Source of the DNA: Rana temporaria
Taxonomy: Eukaryota > Chordata > Amphibia > Anura > Ranidae
Length of the DNA stretch: 64,000 bases
Assembly: GCF_905171775.1 (NCBI RefSeq)
Contig: NC_053501.1
Location: 13,253,844-13,317,843, forward strand
Direction of reading: 5' to 3'
This document shows, one piece after another, positions 32,935 to 42,790 of this stretch (position 1 is the stretch's first letter; each line of letters begins with the position of its first letter). A program made the position numbers and the translations under genes. The notes beneath the pieces were generated by a model. It saw only the letters and a program-made list of their open reading frames with translations, searched no databases and was not told the origin of the DNA.

Positions 32935-33162
32935 TTAGAAAGTGAAGGCGTAGACAACGCCGACCACAACAATGTTCCCGATGGTGGCGATGATGGCGAT
33001 CCATAGCAAGATGGCGTCGTTGGAGGAGCGGGAGGGTTCTTCGGGGGGGCTCTGGGCGATGATGGAGGCAGCGTGGACGTTGGCGGAAGAGTTAAATAAG
33101 GAATACTCTGTTTCGAATTCCTCGTTGGGTGAATCCATGAAGGCCCCTCCCATTACGGGGAG
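32935..33162 (-). CDS. C14orf132: C14orf132 terminal coding exon (single-pass membrane microprotein)
   Basis: The minus strand carries an open exon of 75 codons plus TAA (stop at 32937-32935), entered through a strong 3' splice site at 33163. The product starts LPV-MGGAFMDSPNEEF, has an NSS sequon, a polar middle with SPPEEPSRSSNDA, then one hydrophobic segment (about residues 50-73, WIAIIATIGNIVVVG) and a very short tail ending YAFTF. From memory the vertebrate C14orf132 protein is about 83 residues, with the same MGGAFMDSPNE start, NSSANVHAA block and a C-terminal membrane helix ending YAFTF. The first nine or so residues should come from an upstream exon at higher coordinates, spliced in phase 0. 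The internal ATG at 33153 aligns with a conserved internal methionine, so it is not taken as the start. Function of the family is not established to my knowledge; a small tail-anchored-like membrane protein is the structural reading. The exon is intact, with no frameshift, and lies in a repeat-free pocket of about 900 bp. Alternatives are unlikely given the run of matching blocks. Confidence 0.88.
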   Translation of the reverse strand, partial: LPVMGGAFMDSPNEEFETEYSLFNSSANVHAASIIAQSPPEEPSRSSNDAILLWIAIIATIGNIVVVGVVYAFTF

Positions 33163-33182
33163 CTGTAAGAAGAAACAGAAAA
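33163..33182 (-). promoter_or_regulatory. 3' splice acceptor of the C14orf132 exon
   Basis: Read on the minus strand, a pyrimidine-rich run (TTTCTGTTTCTTCTTACAG) ends in AG immediately before the first codon of the conserved reading frame. Position and frame fit an intron ending between codons, which fixes the exon start at 33162. Confidence 0.8.
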
Positions 33183-33269
33183 GTCAGTTAAAACTTTTTA
33201 GGAAAAAAAAAAGCATATTCAACCCTATACATGTTTTCTACAGATTATTCATATAAAGTGGAAATGAAC

Positions 33270-33477
33270 TGTGCCCCAAAAAAAGTTTGGCAAAGGGCCA
33301 CCCGGGGGCCCTGGGGACCTCTGGGCCCTTTAATAACAAATAAGAAAATATATATAAAAATAAATAAATATGTTTTATAAAGAAAAAAAAAGGGGGGGGT
33401 TGCCATCTGGACCCCTGGGGACCTCCAGGCCCCTTACAGGTGTACTGCCTGTACCCCCCTGATGGCGGCCCTGGTTA
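33270..33477. repeat. GGGGACCTCNGGGCCC dispersed repeat
   Basis: The phrase CTGGGGACCTC(T/C)(G/A)GGCCC occurs twice (33309, 33415) and the segment ends CCTGATGGCGGCCCTGG, a phrase also found near 12945. Likely a MITE fragment; the class is not determined. Confidence 0.45.
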
Positions 33478-33965
33478 TAGTGGCAAAGGGTGTGCCAACT
33501 CAATATTGAACTCTACGGACTTAGACTGGGATGCCATTAAAGTTCATGTTACTTATTCTCTCTGGAGAAGAGACGCTTGAGAGGGGATATGATTTCAATG
33601 TACAAATACCGTACTGGTGACCCCACAATAGGGAGAGAACTTTTTCGTGGAAGGGAGTTAACAAGACACGTGGCCACTCATTAAAATGAGAAGAAAAGAG
33701 GTTTAACCTTAAACTACGCAGAGGGTTATTTACTGTAAGAACGGCAAGGATGTGGAATTCCCGTCTCAGCGGGACATCGATAGTTAAACTATTAGATAAT
33801 CACCTAAACGACTACAACATACAGGGATATACAATGTAATACTGACATATCATCACACACATAGGTTGGACTTGATGGACTTGTGTCTTTTTTTCAACCT
33901 CACCTACTATGTAACTATATGTGTGTGTAAAGGCAGGCATCCCAATACTTTTGGTACTATAGAGT
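33478..33965 (+). mobile_element. Tc1-like terminus split by a retroposon
   Basis: The sequence 33478-33545 (GTGGCAAAGGGTGTGCCAAC to AAAGTTCATG) and 33919-33965 (GTGTGTAAAGGCAGGC to TTTTGGTACTATAG) together match the continuous Tc1 end at 28563-28634. Only the terminal part of the transposon is present. Confidence 0.8.
33546..33918 (+). mobile_element. CR1/L2-like non-LTR retroposon 3' end
   Basis: It contains the chain GAGGGGATATGATTTCAATG, TTAAAATGAGAAGAAAAGAGG, GGTTATTTACTGTAAGAACGG, GTGGAATTCCCGTCTCAG and TAGGTTGGACTTGATGGACT, ending in TACTATGTAACTAT. This arrangement is typical of tetrapod (Xenopus-type) CR1/L2 3' regions with an ACTATGTA-type tail. It is 5'-truncated and inserted in the Tc1 terminus, with ATG possibly duplicated at the junctions. 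No reverse transcriptase domain remains. Confidence 0.72.
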
Positions 33966-33974
33966 ACATAGCCT

Positions 33975-34505
33975 CCGCCCTTTGCCCCTCCCCAGCCCCC
34001 ACCTTGAAACTGTCTCTGCAGCACATTACGGTATTGGCAGCATGAGTGGCACTGTCTCTGCAGGCAGCACATGCGTTATGCATGTGCTACCTGCAGACAG
34101 TGGCACCCATGCCATGATTCCACCAATGCCACATTAACTGCAGAAAGTGCCACCCATGCCGTAAGGTGCTGAAGACAGTGCCACCCATGACGCTAATGCC
34201 ATAACGCATGTGTTGCCTGCCAACAGTACCACCCATGCTGATGTTGCCAATGCCATATTGTGCTGCAGACAGTGCCACCCATGCCGTAATGTGCTGCAGA
34301 CAGTGCCATCCATGACGCTAATGCCATAACGCATGTGCTGTCTGCCAACAGTACCACCCATGCTGCCAATGCCATATTGTGCTGCAGACAGTGCCACCCA
34401 TGCCGCCAATGCATGGGTGGCACTGTCTCTGCAGGCAGCACATGCGCTATGGCATTAGCATCATGGGGGCACTGTCTGCAGCACAATACGGCATTGTCGG
34501 CATGC
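33975..34505. repeat. Mixed-orientation array of GTGCCACCCATG units
   Basis: Units such as GCTGCAGACAGTGCCACCC and CATGCCGTAATGTGCTGCAG recur on the plus strand between about 34080 and 34410. The complement (GGGTGGCACTGTCTCTGCAG, GGCAGCACATGCG) appears at 34045-34075 and 34413-34490. The array thus holds repeats in both orientations and can fold back. Open frames are artefacts. Confidence 0.75.
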
Positions 34506-34511
34506 CATATA

Positions 34512-34984
34512 CAGTGGAACCAAGGTTAACGAGCAACGCGGTTAATGAGCGTTTTGAAAGACGAGCAACTTTTTTTTTAAAAACCTGACTCGGTTTGTGA
34601 GAGTTGTCTCGCAAAACGAGCAGGATTCAAGCCAATGGGGTGTACAGTACTGCAGTTGGCCAGAGGTGCGGGGGGGGGGGTGCGCCGGTGACACTCGGAA
34701 TGGTTCGGAGCCGGAAATACTCTCGAAACACATGGAAATACTCCTAGTTTCTGAGTGTTTCCATACCTTTCTGAGGGTTTCCAAGTTCCAGAGTATTTCC
34801 GAGGCTCTCCGATGCCCCCTCCACCTCTGGCCACATGCGGTATTGCATGCAATAGAAGTCAATGCGGAACGAATTATCTTTGTTTCCATTGACTTCTATT
34901 GGGAAACTCGCTTTGATATGCGAGTGCTTTGGATTGCAAGCATTCTCCTGAAGCGGATTATGCTCGTAATCTGAGGTTCCACTG
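34512..34984. mobile_element. CAGTGGAACC MITE, complete (Tc/mariner-like)
   Basis: Ends CAGTGGAACC and the complement of GGTTCCACTG are flanked by TA (34510-34511, 34985-34986). The interior contains AATAGAAGTCAATG and CATTGACTTCTATTG, an inverted pair. Non-coding, 473 bp. TA duplication and end sequence suggest a pogo/Tigger-type MITE. Confidence 0.82.
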
Positions 34985-34986
34985 TA

Positions 34987-35085
34987 CAATGTTTGGGGGT
35001 TCTGAGTTATTTTCTAGCCAAAAAATGATGATTTTTTACATTTAGGAGAGAAGTGCCGGAATCGGCCCGTTATAGAAGTGGTTAA
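34987..35085 (-). mobile_element. CCACTT-family tail fragment
   Basis: AATGTTTGGGGGTTCTG through TAGAAGTGGTTAA matches the tail of 6309-8506 (8384-8506). Confidence 0.65.
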
Positions 35086-35844
35086 GCACCACACTCAAAC
35101 CAGTAAGGTCAAATTTTACTGGGAAAATGATTAGCTCCTCTAGTGATACATTTTTTGCTTAAGTCGTCAATTTTTTTGGAGCGTTGATATTTAAAGTGCG
35201 CTGTCAGTGTTTCACGCCACCTAACCGCGCTCCACGCAAAACCGTTTTCGCTGGTCTTGTCTGATGTGCTAATAATCGCCTCTCTGCTGGAGGATATTAA
35301 TTTTTCATCGCACCGCTAACAGCTAACCACCGGCACAGATAAATCACTGGAATATGACAGCCAATGCCGCGACCCAACGCACTCCTTCCTTACACAACTC
35401 ATTTGCATACGGTTTTAATTAGAGAAGAAAATATAACAAGAACCGCATGAAGTATAAAATCCTCCACATATCATAAATACTGTATAGATATAGTTTAGAA
35501 AAGGATACGATTTACGAGAAGGGTTCAGTTTCCAATCGATGAATAATTGAAGGCTTAGAAAAAAGCAGTCTCTTCAGAGTGAATCCGCAATGTAGGATTG
35601 GAAACTGACAGAAATATAGGAAACAAAGTTACAAAAAGGAAATTATACATGGTGCTGCTGGCTACTGGAAGTGATGCTATTAGAAGGCATGGGATAAGTT
35701 ATATCTTAGAGACCTGTTTATTAGGGATGAGTTGAATTGCCCCGAGTTGGGTTAGAGTAGGGTTCAGGGAACTTCAAACCCAATTGATATCAATAGGAGC
35801 CGAATCTGTCATATAAAAAATTACCTCTTTTCTGGACTAAAAGG
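35086..35844. other. Non-coding DNA, mostly repeat-free
   Basis: No tandem or dispersed family is evident between about 35100 and 35840. It may be single-copy intron DNA of C14orf132. No exon with splice context was recognised. Confidence 0.35.
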
Positions 35845-36958
35845 CAAATGGTTGGCACTATTCCTCCCACTGACACCAATGATGGGACACTATTAATGGT
35901 ACACTATTCCTCCCACTGATACCAATAACGGGACACTATTCCTCACACTGATAACAATAATGGGGCACTATGCCTCTTACTGATATCTATGATGGGACAC
36001 TATTCCTTCCACTGACACCAATGATGGGACACGATTCCTTCCACTAACACCATCGATGGGACACTATTCCTCCCACTGATAGCAATGGTGGGACACTATT
36101 CCTCCCTCTGACACCAATGATGGGACACTATTCCTCCCACTGACACCAATGGTGGGACACTATTCCTCCCTCTGACACCGATGATGGGACATTGTTCCTT
36201 CCACTGATACCAAGGATGGGACACTATTCCTCCCACTGATAACAATGATGGGACACTATTCTTTCCACTGACACCACTGATGGGACACTATTCCTTCCAC
36301 TGATACCAAGGATGGGGCACCATTCCTCCCACTGACACCAAAGAAAGATATTATTCTTCCCACTAATACCAATGATGAGGCGCTATTCCTCCTCCTACTG
36401 GGCATTATGTAATTCATTTTTACCTCTACTAACCACCAAGTCTAAGGTGTTTTCTACCGCCACTAGCTACAATCCAGTCCTCCTTTAGTCTAAAGGACAG
36501 TTAGGCCCCTTTCACACTGGGGCGAGAGGTGCGTTGGCGGTATAGCGCCGCTAAAAATAGCGGCGCCATACTGTCGGAAATTGCCGCGGGATTCGGCCGC
36601 TAGGGGTGCGGTATTAACCCCCACTAACGGCCTAAAAAGGGTTAATGCCGCCCCCAATGTGCCTCTGCAGAGGCGCATTGCGGGCGGTATTACCGCGGTT
36701 TCCCATTGTTTTAAATGGGAAGGAGCGGGGGAAGGAGCGGTATACACACCGCTCCTCTCACCGCTCCAAAGATGCTGCTTGCAGGAGATTTTTTTCTCTC
36801 AGCGCATCGCCTTTTTTTCTCTCCCGCCTGCGCAAGCCCTCGGTCTTTGACATTGAGAATGCAGTGCAGGAGTTTTTCAGGCGGTATTATTAGCCTAAAC
36901 TCCTCAGTGTGAAAGGGGCCTAACTGGCCCCTTCGCTAAGAAAATTTGGAGGCCCCTG
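35845..36958. mobile_element. hAT-like element with 32-bp array, second copy
   Basis: The right end AAAATTTGGAGGCCCCTG matches the element at 26358-27047, and the interior 35848-36395 is the same 32-bp array (ATTCCTCCCACTGACACCAA). Flanking single-copy blocks (TTTTCTACC(G/T)CC, TAGTCT-AAAGGACAG) are shared too. The left terminus is missing. A MITE at 36504-36920 splits the right part. Confidence 0.75.
36504..36920. mobile_element. Harbinger-like MITE nested in the hAT element
   Basis: Ends GGCCCCTTTCACACTG and the complement of CAGTGTGAAAGGGGCC are flanked by TTA (36501-36503) and TAA (36921-36923). The paralogous host reads GGACAGTAAACTGGCCC at about 27004-27020, showing the site without insert. 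GC-rich interior with GCGGTAT words and no transposase. Confidence 0.82.
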
Positions 36959-37085
36959 ACCTATAGCAAAGTCCCAGGGCAGACAACTCGTATACTCTGT
37001 GCAGCAGGGGTAAAAAAGAGCAACAATCACTGAGATATTAGGTCTGTACTGCCCAAGACTTGAATGTCTCCCTAAATCCCTAATA

Positions 37086-37160
37086 TTTACTTTACATGCG
37101 TTTTGGTCTTCCCTACTGCAGTCCACAGTAGGGAAAGACCAAAACGCATGTAAAGTAAAT
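37086..37160. repeat. Perfect-type hairpin, about 34-bp arms
   Basis: ATTTACTTTACATGCGTTTT and GGTCTTCCCTACTG on the left are mirrored by CAGTAGGGAAAGACC and AAAACGCATGTAAAGTAAAT on the right, with a 7-nt loop and one unpaired base. Confidence 0.85.
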
Positions 37161-37984
37161 AGTGAGATTTATTAAAAGCATAAGTCAAACAATAAAACAA
37201 GCCAGCAAACAACCACGGTGACACACAATAATAATTCTCTAAACCAAACGTGAATACAGGAGTAAGATATAATCATAAATATAATCAAGCCAGGGTCATA
37301 CACGAGAGATCAATCAGATAGAACAGGGAGGAGCAGGACGGGAAAGGGAGAGGACAACAGGAGAAAGGTATAAGTCTGCAAGACAGGGGTCCAGGTATGG
37401 ATGCAGGGTTCAGGAACACAGGACACGTACAGTATTCAGGAATACAGGTCAGGGCTCAAGGAAAATTCCAAGGCAAGTGTGTGAGCATCTGACGGGTATG
37501 TGTACACACCTCCTGCAATCAGTCTCAGATGATGCCTGATTGCATGAGATGATATCGGCTCCAGACTGCCGCTGGTGGACACCAGTACTGCGGCCCAAAG
37601 ATCTGACAGCGCCACCAACAGGTGAAACTTTATCTGACAGACTTGGTGCTGAGCCCAGCTGGGACCTCAAAGACCAGACAGGACCTTCAGCAGGACAGAC
37701 AGAAAGGTCTGGCAGCCCTTTTGGCTGGGAACCTCTCCTCCAGGGAAAAGAACCCTGCTCTCTGGGGTTCCAGACTATTTATGCACTCCCCAACCATCAT
37801 CTGGGCACACCTCCCCAGGGATTGGCTGGAGCTGCATAAATATTTGGGCTGCTCGTTTGGCTCTCCCACCCACTATGTTCTGGAAATCTCCAGAAAACAG
37901 GGGGGGAAGCAGTCAGACTTGCAGACTGCAGAACCCAGAGAAGCCCAGAACAATCACACACACATTGCTCTGCGGATTACAGGA
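37161..37984. other. Non-coding DNA, nothing recognised
   Basis: The part 37290-37460 is rich in CAGGA/GGACA words, as in decayed dispersed repeats, but no family is identified. Open frames of 60-125 codons show no domain and sit in both strands, so they are not called. Confidence 0.35.
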
Positions 37985-38672
37985 GAGCCACAGAACTAAA
38001 TTGGCCAAACCGGCCACGTGCGATCACGCGCACAAGCACCAGTGCAGGGATTTGTGTGTGTAAACGCACAAATCCCTGTGCTATCAGAGGAGAGGAGAAA
38101 TGTCGTTTGTTCCTAGTATGTAGGAACGGCGATATGTCTCTCTTCCCCATACAGTTAGAACACACTGAGGGAACACACATTTAACCCCTTGATCACCCCC
38201 TAGTGTTAACCCCTTCCCTGCCAGTGTCATTTACACAAAAATCAGTTCCTTTTTTATAGCACTGATCGTTATATAAATGTCAATGGTCCCAAAGATGTGT
38301 CCAATCTGTCTGTCGCAATACTGCTAAAAATTGGAGATCACCGTCATTACTAGTAAAAAATAATAATAATAATGAAAATACTATAAAATCTTTCCCATAG
38401 TTTGTAGACACTATAACTTTGGCATGAAACAATCAATATACACTTATTGAGATTTTTATTTTACCAAAAATAAGTAGAAGAAAATATATTGGCCTAAACT
38501 GATATGTTTTGTAAAAACAGTTTTGGGCGTATTTATTAAAGCAAAAAGTAAAACATTTATTTTTTTCAAAATGCATGCTCTATTTTTGTGTATAGCGCAA
38601 AAAAATTAAAAACTACCAGTTAAAGTGACGCAGTGCCAAATTGTAAAAAGTGCTCTGGTCAGGAAGGGGGTA
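37985..38672 (+). mobile_element. CCACTT-family element, partial
   Basis: TTAACCCCTTGATCACCCCC, GTTAACCCCTTCCCTGCCAG, CAATGGTCCCAAAGATGTGTC and CAGTTAAAGTGACGCAGTGCC appear in the family order, ending GGTCAGGAAGGGGGTAAAAC. The left part includes an inverted pair around GTGCAGGGATTTGTG/CACAAATCCCTGTGC. It preserves an unoccupied version of the site hit by element H. Confidence 0.72.
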
Positions 38673-38799
38673 AAACCTACAAGAGAAGCACTCTACAAGT
38701 TGAGATACATGAAGACTCTGAAGAGTGGCTAACTGTATAGAATGCATTAGGTGAAAAACATTGAAGGTTTACAACCCCTTTAATGACATTCCAGTCTTA

Positions 38800-39533
38800 T
38801 AGCTGGATTCACAAAGAGTTACGCCGGCGTATCAGTAGATACGCCGTCGTAACTTCGGAATCTAAGCCGTCGTACATTTAAGTGTATTCTCAAACTGAAA
38901 TACACTTAAACCTAGCTAAGATACCACGGCCTGCGTCGTCGTATCTTAGCTGTCTAGTTCCGCCAGCCGCTAGGGGTGTGAACGCTGATTTACGCCTAGA
39001 ATGCGTAAATCAGCGAGATACGCCGATTCACGAACGTACGCTTGCCCGTCGCAGTAAACATACGCCGTTTACGTAAGGAGTTTTCCGGCGTAAAGTTAGT
39101 CGAACAAATAGCTGGCCTAGTCAATGTTAAGTATGGCCGTCGTTCCCGCGTCCAAATTTGAAAATTTTACCTTGTTTGCGCAAGTCGTCCGTGAATGGGG
39201 CTGGACGTAATTTACGTTCACGTCGAAACCAATACATCCTTGCGGTGTACTTTGGAGCAATGCACACTGGGATATGTCCACAGACGGAGCATGCGCCGTT
39301 CGTAAAAAAAACGTCAATCACGTCGGGTCACGAGTCATTTACATAAAACACGCCCCCCTCATCCTCATTTGAATAAGGTGCGCTTACGCCGGCCCATTCA
39401 CGTTATGCCGCTGTAACTTAGGAGGCAAGTGCTTTGTGAATACAGCACTTGCCTCTCTGACTTACGGAGGAGTAGCGTATATGCGATACGCTACGCCGCT
39501 TCAAAAGTAAGCCAGGCTATCTGAATCTGGCTA
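38800..39533 (+). mobile_element. GGCCAGATTC-family element D, TSD TTA
   Basis: Ends TAGCTGGATTCACAAAG and the complement of CTGAATCTGGCTA are flanked by TTA (38797-38799, 39534-39536). The uninterrupted host reads CCAGTCTTAGTCCGTAGGG at 27234-27252, so the duplication is verified. The hairpin GGCAAGTGC with GCACTTGCC lies at 39424-39453. Confidence 0.93.
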
Positions 39534-39544
39534 TTAGTCCGTAG

Positions 39545-40500
39545 GGTTCAATATTGGGTTGGCCCACCCTTTGCAACTATAACAGCTTCAACTCTTCTAT
39601 CGGGTTGAGATCAGCACTCTGTGAAGGCCAGTCAAGTTCCTCCACCCAAAACTCGCTCATCCATGTCTTTATGGACCTTGCTTTGTGCACTGGTCCAAAT
39701 CATTTGGTGGAGGGGGGATTATGGTGTGGGATTGTTTTTCAGGGGTTGGGTTTGGCCCCTTAGTTCCAGTGAAGGGAACTCTTAAGGTGTGAGCCTACCA
39801 AGACATTTTGGGAATGGCCCCTTCCTGTTCCAACATGACTGCACACCAGAGCACAAGGTCAATAAAGACATGGATGAGCGAGTTTGGGGTGAAGGAACTT
39901 GACTGGCCTGCACAGAGTCCTGACCTCAACCCGATAGAACGCCCTTGGGATAAATTAGAGTTGACCTTCTCATCCGACATATGTGACCAATCATGCAATC
40001 CCATGGATGCGTCTGTGTTTGGTGGTTGCCAGGAGAACGGTACTTGCCTGACTGCATTGTGCCAAGTGTAAAGTTTGGTGGAGGGGGATTATGGTGTGGG
40101 GGGAGGGGGGATTATGGTGTGGGGTTGTTTTTCAGGGGTTGGATTTGGCCCCTTAGTTCCAGTAAAAGGGAACTCTTAAGGTGTCAGCATACCAAGACAT
40201 TTTGGACAATTTCATGCTCCCAACTTTGTGGGAACAGTTTGGGGATGTCCCCTTCTTGTTCCAACATGACTGCACAGAGTCCTGACCTCAACCCAACAGA
40301 ACACATTTATAATGAATTAAATCGCCGACTGTGAGCCAGGCCTTTTTGTCCAACATCAGTGCCTGACCTCACAAATGCTCTTCTGGAAGAATGATCAAAC
40401 ATTCCCATAGACACACTCCTAAACCTTGTGGACGGCCTTCCCAGAAGAGTTGAAGCTGTTAGAGCTGCAAAGGGCGGGGCCAACTAAATATTGAACCCTA
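39545..40500 (+). pseudogene. Tc1-like transposase fragments
   Basis: Antisense tail sequence lies at about 39550-39690, then plus-strand phrases follow: MSEFGVKELDWPAQSPDLNP with IE (39870-39940), a repeat of the region before it (40080-40265), then AQSPDLNPTEH and NRRL (40273-40335). The tail DLTNALLEE, LPRRVEAV-like sequence runs to about 40500 with frameshifts. The DLNP-IE element includes the last catalytic glutamate. Rearranged and frame-broken, so non-functional. Confidence 0.78.
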
Positions 40501-40593
40501 CGGACTAAGACTGGGATGCCATTAAAGGGGCTGTAAAGGTTTGTTTTCTATTTTCTAAATATGTTCCTTTAAGCAAGTGCATTGTTGGTTCAC

Positions 40594-41010
40594 GGCCAGG
40601 AATCCCGTCTGTTTGAAAACCATCAGTTTTCCCAACGGGATTCCTGCCAATCTTGCCTTGAAAAGCCATGTATACACACGGCCACACAAAAGACCCGCCG
40701 TTCTTTTGAATGGCAAGAACGCGGTGACGTCAAAGACTACGACGAGCCGGCTAAATTACGTTCTATGCTACCGCGCATGCGTCGAATTGTTATTGTTTAT
40801 TTCCCCTTCAGGTAAGCATACAGACGACCGGTTTTCTCGGCAGGAAACGCTCTGCCGGGAATCCCGACGGGAAAAGAGAGAGCAGGTTTTCTATTTTATT
40901 TTCGGCAGTTTTCCTGTTGGGGAAAACTGCTAGGGAGCATACACACGGCCGGGATTCCCGGCCAAAAGCTCTCCTGGCAGTTCTTCTGCCGGGAAAACCG
41001 GTCCGAGGCT
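40594..41010. mobile_element. Cgtgtgtac-like MITE nested in the left arm
   Basis: The right arm of the fold-back carries GTTCACTTACCTTTTCC (complement) uninterrupted, whereas the left arm has about 417 bp between GGTTCAC and ACCTTTTCC. The insert starts GGCCAGGAATCCCG and ends GGTCCGAGGC and contains TATACACACGGCC and CATACACACGGCCGGG. One TSD copy appears lost. Confidence 0.65.
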
Positions 41011-41188
41011 TTACCTTTTCCTTCAATTTCCCTTTTAAATGTTTTTTTTTTCTTTGTCTGAATATCTCACTTCCTGTTCCTCCTTAGTAAGCTGTTCTGG
41101 CTGACTAGCCCCCAGCCAGAACATGGGGGCAAGCTTACCGAGGAGGAACAGAAAGTGAGAAATTCAGACAAAGAAAGAAAAACATTTA

Positions 41189-41924
41189 GGGCCAGATCCA
41201 CGTAGCGTGGCGCATTGTTCTGTCCGGCGTAGCGTATCTCTGATACACTACGCCACCGTAACTAACAGCGTATTTTCCTTATCCTGAAAGAATTTGCGCC
41301 GTAAGTTACGGCGGCGTAGTGTAACTTTGTCGGCGTAAGGGCGCGCAATTCAAATGGATGAGATGGGGGCATGTTTTATGTCAATACGTCTTGACCCAAC
41401 GTAAATTACGTTTTTTTTGAACGGCGCATGCGCCGTCTGTGGGGGTATCCCAGTGCGCATGCTCGAAATTAACCCGCAACAAGGCAATGCTTACGACGTG
41501 AACGTCATTCTACGCAAAGCCCTATTCGCGAACGACTTACGCAAACGACGTAAAATTTTCAAAATTCGACGCGGGAACGACGTCCATACTTAACATTGAG
41601 TACGCCTCATATAGTAACTTTACGCCGAAAAAAGCCTTACGGAAACAACGTAAAAAAATGCGCCGGCCGGACGTACGTTTGTGGATTCGCGTATCTAGCT
41701 AATTTGCATACTCGACGCGGAAATCGACGGAAACGCCACCTAGCGGCCAACGTAAATATGCACCTTAGATCCGACGGCGTACTAAGACGTACGTCAGTCG
41801 GATCTAGCCCAGCTTCAGGCGTATCTTGTTTTTTGGATACAAAACAAAGATACGCCGGAGCAAACTAGAAGTTACGCGGCATATCAATAGATACGCCAGC
41901 GTAACTTCTTTGTGGATCTGCCCC
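41189..41924 (-). mobile_element. GGCCAGATTC-family element E, TSD TTA
   Basis: Ends GGGCCAGATCCACG and the complement of GTGGATCTGCCCC are flanked by TTA (41186-41188, 41925-41927). The mirror arm of the fold-back shows the site without insert near 41035. Its interior runs reversed, including GCGCCACCTAGCGGCC-like sequence and GCGAACGACTTACGCAAACG. Confidence 0.92.
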
Positions 41925-42085
41925 TTAGAAGGGAAATGGAAGGAAAAGGTAAGTGAACCAACAATGCACTAGCTTAAAGGAATATATTTAGAAAATAAAA
42001 AACAAACCTTTGCAAATCCCTTTAAAGTTCATGTGCGTGTAAAGGCAGGCGTCCCAATACTTTTGGTAATATAGTGTGTATGTAT

Positions 42086-42790
42086 ATATATATATATAAA
42101 ATGTCTGATAGCACTATAAGCCCTTCCACGAATAGCACATTATGGAAATAGTTCATCATTCCCTGTAAAAGGTTGATTATATAAATGCGTGCAATAAATG
42201 TATATTTCTCTCCTCCAGTAATCCGGTGTGGGAGTCTAGCTCTCGGAGCCCCCCGGAGCGCGCACTCATAGATCCTCGGCGGCGGCGGAGGCCGATAATA
42301 ACGTCTGGTACATCCCTCCTAATTAGCCGAGCCGGCTTCCAATGTATCTGGAGCACTCAGGCTGCAATCTCGCCTCCCAATCACATTGAATAACGCCACC
42401 ACCTCGTACGTGACCCATTGTACCTCTGTATTATCCTGATTGAATCTCCGGCGGGGGCGCAGCGTGAGATGGTTGGATGATTGTATCATTTTTGCTTTTT
42501 TTTTTATCTTCTTTTCTCCTGAGGACAAAACCAGAAACCAGAGAGAGAGAGAGAGAGAGCAGCTCCTCCACTAATAATCTGCAGATTATTAATTTACAGC
42601 TCTCCGAGGCGAACGCACCCGATTCACGTGGAGTGGGGGCGGCTTTTTCTAAAAGGGACAGACAACAAAAATGCTGCAGCTGTGCTAAAGTCTGAAGATC
42701 TGTACGTGAAGTCCAGCCTTAAAGTGGCTCTAACCTCGGAAGGATATTTTTCATGTTATGTGAATGCATGCTAAGTAACACTTTCAGATA
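42086..42790. other. Repeat-free segment, candidate single-copy DNA
   Basis: Includes GC-rich CGGCGGCGGCGG (42278-42289) and a (GA)n run at 42541-42560. No family and no supported exon; conserved non-coding DNA is possible. Confidence 0.35.

Larger units (their letters stand above)
40526..42021. mobile_element. TTAA-flanked fold-back element (Kolobok-like)
   Basis: Ends AGGGGCTGTAAAGGTTTG and the complement of CCTTTGCAAATCCCT are flanked by TTAA (40522-40525, 42022-42025). The uninterrupted host reads GATGCCATTAAAGTTCATG at 28573-28591. The two halves are long inverted arms (AGTGCATTGTTGGTTCAC on the left, GTGAACCAACAATGCAC on the right), centred near 41098-41135. TTAA duplication plus AGGG ends suggest Kolobok or piggyBac type. 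Confidence 0.82.
38778..42085. mobile_element. Tc1-like inverted dimer with four nested inserts
   Basis: Begins TTTAATGACATTCCAGTCTTA and ends GCAGGCGTCCCAATACTTTTG-GTAATATAG, as in 27173-28634. The Tc1 parts are 38778-38799, 39534-40525 and 42022-42085. Inserted are element D (38800-39533) and the fold-back 40526-42021, which itself holds a MITE and element E. Confidence 0.82.
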
